DNA from: an uncultured Bacillota bacterium
GTDB taxonomy: Bacteria > Bacillota_I > Bacilli_A > RFN20 > CAG-826
NCBI GenBank assembly: GCA_946623775.1
Contig: CAMORJ010000076.1
Span: 1 to 7,209, forward strand
DNA length: 7,209 bases
Direction of reading: 5' to 3'
Positions 4,849 to 7,209 of this stretch are shown here, piece by piece. Position 1 is the stretch's first letter, and every line of letters starts with the position of its first letter. The position numbers and the translations under genes were made by a program. The notes under the pieces were generated by a model. The model did no database searches, was not told the DNA's origin, and saw nothing but the letters and a program-made list of their open reading frames with translations.

Positions 4849-5991
4849 ATGCCCCTATCAGAAAAGAAGAAGCCTAAGTTTCCGCGCCCATTCCTTGGAA
4901 CGGGGCTGGAAGATGAAAGCGAGCAAGAATGCCGCCTCGCAAGAAAAGCGCCTAACGAAATCGAAGCGGAGAAGCATTTGCTTAAAGCGATTGAGCTCCG
5001 CCCTTTGAATGGGGCTGCCTATTATGATCTTGCCTTCCTTCGTTTCAGGTTGAAAAAGCACGGACAAGATACCGTTTTAGATCAACGTATTGAATACATG
5101 GAAGAGGCCGAAGCCAAGATGTACTCGCTTATCATCAACGACAAAGACCTCTCATCCAAGATGGGGGATCTTTATGATTGCCCAAATACGCGTTCCTATG
5201 TGCTCTTCCTATACGATTTCATCCAAGAGCTAATCGTCGGCGCCCGTTATGAACAAGCCCTTGCATATTGCAAGAAGTACATCGATGTCGATGCGACGGA
5301 CGTCATGTATGTCCGCTTCATGATGACCAAACTCATGCTCACCCTCGATAAGCTGGATGAGTTTGAATCCTTCTACGAGCAAAACCCCACCGAAGAGAAC
5401 TTAGCCCTTGCCGACAAAGCGCTTTACTATTCCATCACCAATCAAGTCAAAGAATTCTACGATGTAGCGGAAAAGCTCCGTGAAAACCCGTTCCTCTATT
5501 CCTATGTTCTTTATGGCAATCCCCTGGTCGAAGATTTTGTAAAACACACCGCGACCTATGAATACGGCCTAGATTGGGAGGAGGAATGCGACCATTTTAT
5601 CCATGATGTCCGCATGACCGGCCTCCAAGACGAATTGACCCGCATCCAAGCGTTCCGCTCCTTAAGTCTCATTAAATCGATGAAAGACATCCCCGACAGC
5701 TTCTGGACGATGTTCTTTTTCATGCTTCCGCTTCATATTACGGGCTTAGAGCCATTCACCCTTCTAGAGGTGGTGAAATATTTCAAAGAATCCGAAATTG
5801 AAGATTTGGAAGAAATCGACAAAGAAGAGGTCCGGTCGACGATCAATGCCATGAAGAAAGAAGGTCTCATTCAAAATGAAGGCAACGGGCGTTATAAATT
5901 CTCTCTGGAGGCAGGCGATTTCTTCCTTGGCCTGTTCTTGTGGTCGGCCGAAAGAAAAGGCGAGCTTCATTTCGACGAAGAAGAAAACTGA
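4849..5991 (+). CDS. tetratricopeptide-repeat protein with C-terminal winged-helix-like segment
   Basis: The 380-residue protein is cytosolic by appearance: no signal peptide or membrane segment, and a very acidic C-terminus (FDEEEN). TPR-like helical pairs are visible at about 36-70 (EIEAEKHLLKAIELRPLNG, then AAYYDLAFLRFRL) and about 130-178 (ARYEQALAYCKKYIDVDATD onward); the middle is helix-rich with weaker repeats. Residues 302-351, containing TLLEVVKYF, EVRSTINAMKKEGLI and a turn-strand NGRYKFS, have the helix-helix-helix-wing pattern of a winged-helix domain. A regulator or adaptor that pairs protein binding with DNA binding is plausible, but I recognise no named family. The start at 4849 rests on the GGAGG 7 nt upstream. 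It is divergent from sdaA and followed after 44 bp by the Pnk-like kinase gene, possibly as one transcript. An inverted repeat abuts its -10 box. Coding status is certain; function is unknown. Confidence 0.85.
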   Translation: MPLSEKKKPKFPRPFLGTGLEDESEQECRLARKAPNEIEAEKHLLKAIELRPLNGAAYYDLAFLRFRLKKHGQDTVLDQRIEYMEEAEAKMYSLIINDKDLSSKMGDLYDCPNTRSYVLFLYDFIQELIVGARYEQALAYCKKYIDVDATDVMYVRFMMTKLMLTLDKLDEFESFYEQNPTEENLALADKALYYSITNQVKEFYDVAEKLRENPFLYSYVLYGNPLVEDFVKHTATYEYGLDWEEECDHFIHDVRMTGLQDELTRIQAFRSLSLIKSMKDIPDSFWTMFFFMLPLHITGLEPFTLLEVVKYFKESEIEDLEEIDKEEVRSTINAMKKEGLIQNEGNGRYKFSLEAGDFFLGLFLWSAERKGELHFDEEEN

Positions 5992-6000
5992 GTGTTTTTA

Positions 6001-6029
6001 TAGACTTGCCTTGCTTAAGCAAGTAAGAT
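6001..6029 (+). promoter_or_regulatory. possible promoter of the Pnk-like kinase gene
   Basis: TAGACT (6001-6006, 4 of 6 to TTGACA), a 17-bp spacer and TAAGAT (6024-6029, 4 of 6 to TATAAT) are followed by 6 nt and the ATG at 6036. The match is weak but repeats the spacing seen at tgt and the kinase-like gene. A 14-bp palindrome fills most of the spacer. The alternative is read-through from the TPR gene. Confidence 0.3.
6010..6023. repeat. 14-bp perfect palindrome before the Pnk-like kinase gene
   Basis: CTTGCTTAAGCAAG is fully self-complementary. The flanking ACTTGC (6004-6009) and GCAAGT (6019-6024) offer an alternative 6-bp hairpin with a 9-nt loop. No U-tract follows on either strand, so it is not an intrinsic terminator. 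It ends 12 nt before the ATG and may be an operator or an RNA hairpin near the start codon. Confidence 0.6.
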
Positions 6030-6035
6030 TTGGCC

Positions 6036-6533
6036 ATGCGCACGATGATCATCCTCTCCGCAATTCCAGGATCAGGCAAATCGACCTGGGCAAGACGTTA
6101 CCAAGCGGAACATCCGAATACCCACATTATATCCAGCGACGACCTAAGAAAGACCCTATATGGCAGGGTCAATAATTTCGACCACGAGAAAGAACTGTGG
6201 GCCCATTTCCTGGAATCGCTTAATTCCTTCGATGGAGATGACGTCACCGTCATCGCTGACTCCACCAACCTAACGAACGCATACCGCAGATACTATCTGG
6301 AACAAACCCCATCCTTTGAGCGGCATATCCTCGTCTGCTTCAACATCCCATTCGATATCTGCCGCTTCCAAAATAGGCAGAGGGAGAACGAAAGGGTCGT
6401 TCCTGAGTCTGCGATGGATAAGCTCATCGCGGAATGGGAAACCCCAAGCCAAGAGACCATCGATCTATTCGATGAAGTCATCTTCGTAGGGCCGAATTTC
6501 GTCTCTGAAAAAGCAAAAGCGCTCCGCTCGTAA
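6036..6533 (+). CDS. T4 polynucleotide-kinase-like P-loop kinase (AAA_33)
   Basis: The 165-residue protein is a stand-alone P-loop kinase domain. Walker A AIPGSGKST (9-17) is followed by SSDDLR (33-38), ADSTNL (74-79) and a basic lid-like NRQRENERVVPESAM (113-127). Numbering coincides with phage T4 Pnk: Lys15, Ser16, Asp35 and Arg38, the residues known there for ATP binding and 5'-hydroxyl acceptor activation, are all present. T4 Pnk's phosphatase half is missing. A 5'-OH polynucleotide or tRNA-end kinase is therefore possible, but the same family includes small-molecule and toxin-type kinases, so the substrate is open. The start at ATG 6036 is preferred over TTG 6030, which would add only MA. 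No Shine-Dalgarno is seen. It lies 44 bp after the TPR gene and ends before a strong terminator. Confidence 0.9.
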   Translation: MRTMIILSAIPGSGKSTWARRYQAEHPNTHIISSDDLRKTLYGRVNNFDHEKELWAHFLESLNSFDGDDVTVIADSTNLTNAYRRYYLEQTPSFERHILVCFNIPFDICRFQNRQRENERVVPESAMDKLIAEWETPSQETIDLFDEVIFVGPNFVSEKAKALRS

Positions 6534-6546
6534 GCAACTGACATGT

Positions 6547-6582
6547 AGCGCTCCGTCACCAAGCGGAGCGCTTTTCATTTTT
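6547..6582 (+). terminator. intrinsic terminator after the Pnk-like kinase gene
   Basis: AGCGCTCCG (6547-6555) and CGGAGCGCT (6564-6572) form a perfect 9-bp GC-rich stem with an 8-nt loop, followed by TTTTCATTTTT. It starts 13 bp after the stop codon and ends the plus-strand TPR/kinase unit. The 5' arm is also present as a direct copy inside the end of the CDS (6518-6526). Confidence 0.92.
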
Positions 6583-6584
6583 CA

Positions 6585-6612
6585 AAATAACGGGGACGTG
6601 TATCCGTTATTT
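6585..6612 (-). terminator. possible terminator hairpin of the 2-epimerase gene
   Basis: AAATAACGG and CCGTTATTT form perfect 9-bp inverted arms (6585-6593, 6604-6612) around a 10-nt loop. On the minus strand the first arm contains the TAA stop codon of the epimerase gene, and the second arm is U-rich (CCGTTATTTTG). The stem is AT-rich and there is no long U-tract, so termination would be moderate. Confidence 0.45.
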
Positions 6613-7209
6613 GTTCCAAATATCCTTATTGACCCTATCGATGTTGCTTTTGATTACATCGAGGACGAACGAAGAAACGCCCTCCACATCATAGTGTTCC
6701 GGAGTCTTCGCTTTCTTATAGTTTGCAAGTTCGTCCTCGATGGCTTTTAGGATGGAGAGCCGGTCGATTCCACTGACGATGATGGAGCCTGCCTCCACTC
6801 CTTCCGGGCGTTCCGTTGAGGTACGAATCAAGACGGCCGGAAAATGCCTCATCGCGGATTCCTCAGTAAGGGTTCCGGAATCAGACAAAACAACAAAAGC
6901 GTTCTCCTGGAGTTTTACATATTCCAAAAAGCCAAGGGGCTTCATGCTCCGAATCAATGGATTCAAAACAAACCCTCTTTGCTCCAGCCTGTTTCTAGTC
7001 CTTGGATGGGTGGAAAAGATGATGGGCATCTGGTATTTCTCCGCTACCGCATTGATGGCAGGAAGCAATTGATCGAAGTTCTTTTCGATGTCGATATTCT
7101 CTTCGCGATGCGCAGACACGACAATGTACTTGCCTCGCTCTAACCCTAATTCTTCTAGAACCTTGCTGGCTTCTATCTTTTCGTTATTGGCGTTCAATAC
7201 CTCTAGCAT
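6607..7209 (-). CDS. wecB: UDP-GlcNAc 2-epimerase family (non-hydrolysing), C-terminal half, cut by window edge
   Basis: The visible 200 residues are the C-terminal half of a roughly 370-390 residue GT-B-fold epimerase; the ATG at the window edge is coincidental, not the gene start. Motifs are VSAHREENID (31-40), STHPRTR (66-72), PLGFLEYVKLQ (91-101), LSDSGTLTEES (108-118) and TERPEGVEAG (132-141), the last two forming the UDP-binding site of WecB-type enzymes. These inter-convert C2 epimers of UDP-HexNAc for surface polysaccharide synthesis in the cytosol. The forms PLGFLEYVKLQ and SDSGTLTEES resemble the WbjD/FnlC/CapG subgroup that makes UDP-N-acetyl-L-fucosamine more than WecB itself, so a polysaccharide cluster may continue to the right. 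Family is firm; the exact sugar and the symbol are tentative. Confidence 0.9.
   Translation of the reverse strand: MLEVLNANNEKIEASKVLEELGLERGKYIVVSAHREENIDIEKNFDQLLPAINAVAEKYQMPIIFSTHPRTRNRLEQRGFVLNPLIRSMKPLGFLEYVKLQENAFVVLSDSGTLTEESAMRHFPAVLIRTSTERPEGVEAGSIIVSGIDRLSILKAIEDELANYKKAKTPEHYDVEGVSSFVLDVIKSNIDRVNKDIWNK

Noticed and set aside
6030..6035. TTG at 6030 as start of the Pnk-like kinase
   Set aside because: It adds only two residues; ATG 6036 gives numbering identical to T4 Pnk and normal codon choice.

Overview
The window looks like chromosomal DNA from a Bacillota-type bacterium of moderate GC (my estimate is mid-forties percent). TGA is used as a stop at two gene ends (ATPase at 382, TPR gene at 5991), so this is the standard code and not the Mycoplasma code. 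Housekeeping genes (tgt, sdaA, a sugar-nucleotide 2-epimerase) are mixed with small genes of uncertain role. A gut Erysipelotrichia/RF39-like lineage is a guess from gene style, not something the sequence proves.

Layout from left to right. Positions 1-334 (minus) hold the N-terminal 111 residues of queuosine tRNA-guanine transglycosylase (tgt), cut by the window edge. Positions 382-1743 (minus) encode an AAA ATPase fused to a DUF4143 domain with an intact-looking nuclease motif. Its promoter is built into a tandem array of 33-bp repeats (1782-1870). A strong intrinsic terminator (1879-1899) ends the next minus-strand gene (1920-2516), a small kinase-fold-like protein that lacks a DFG motif. 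A 189-bp divergent intergenic region with two inverted repeats separates it from a plus-strand polymerase-beta-type nucleotidyltransferase (2706-3539, COG3541/RlaP-like). That gene converges on iron-sulfur L-serine dehydratase (3536-4765, minus), and the two stop codons share a CTAG. Divergent from sdaA is a TPR protein with a C-terminal winged-helix-like segment (4849-5991, plus). It is followed by a T4-Pnk-like P-loop kinase (6036-6533, plus) and a strong terminator. At the right edge, 6607-7209 (minus) is the C-terminal half of a non-hydrolysing UDP-GlcNAc 2-epimerase family enzyme.

The genes do not form one obvious pathway. The most striking shared property is at the gene starts. At tgt, the kinase-like gene, the nucleotidyltransferase gene, sdaA and the Pnk-like gene a -10-like hexamer ends only 6-10 nt before the ATG, and no usable Shine-Dalgarno is visible. 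That geometry predicts leaderless or nearly leaderless mRNAs. The TPR gene is the exception, with a textbook GGAGG. The other points to follow up are the 33-bp repeat array in front of the ATPase, the presence of two RNA-end-processing-type enzymes within 4 kb, and the palindromes placed directly against the -10 boxes of the TPR and Pnk-like genes.
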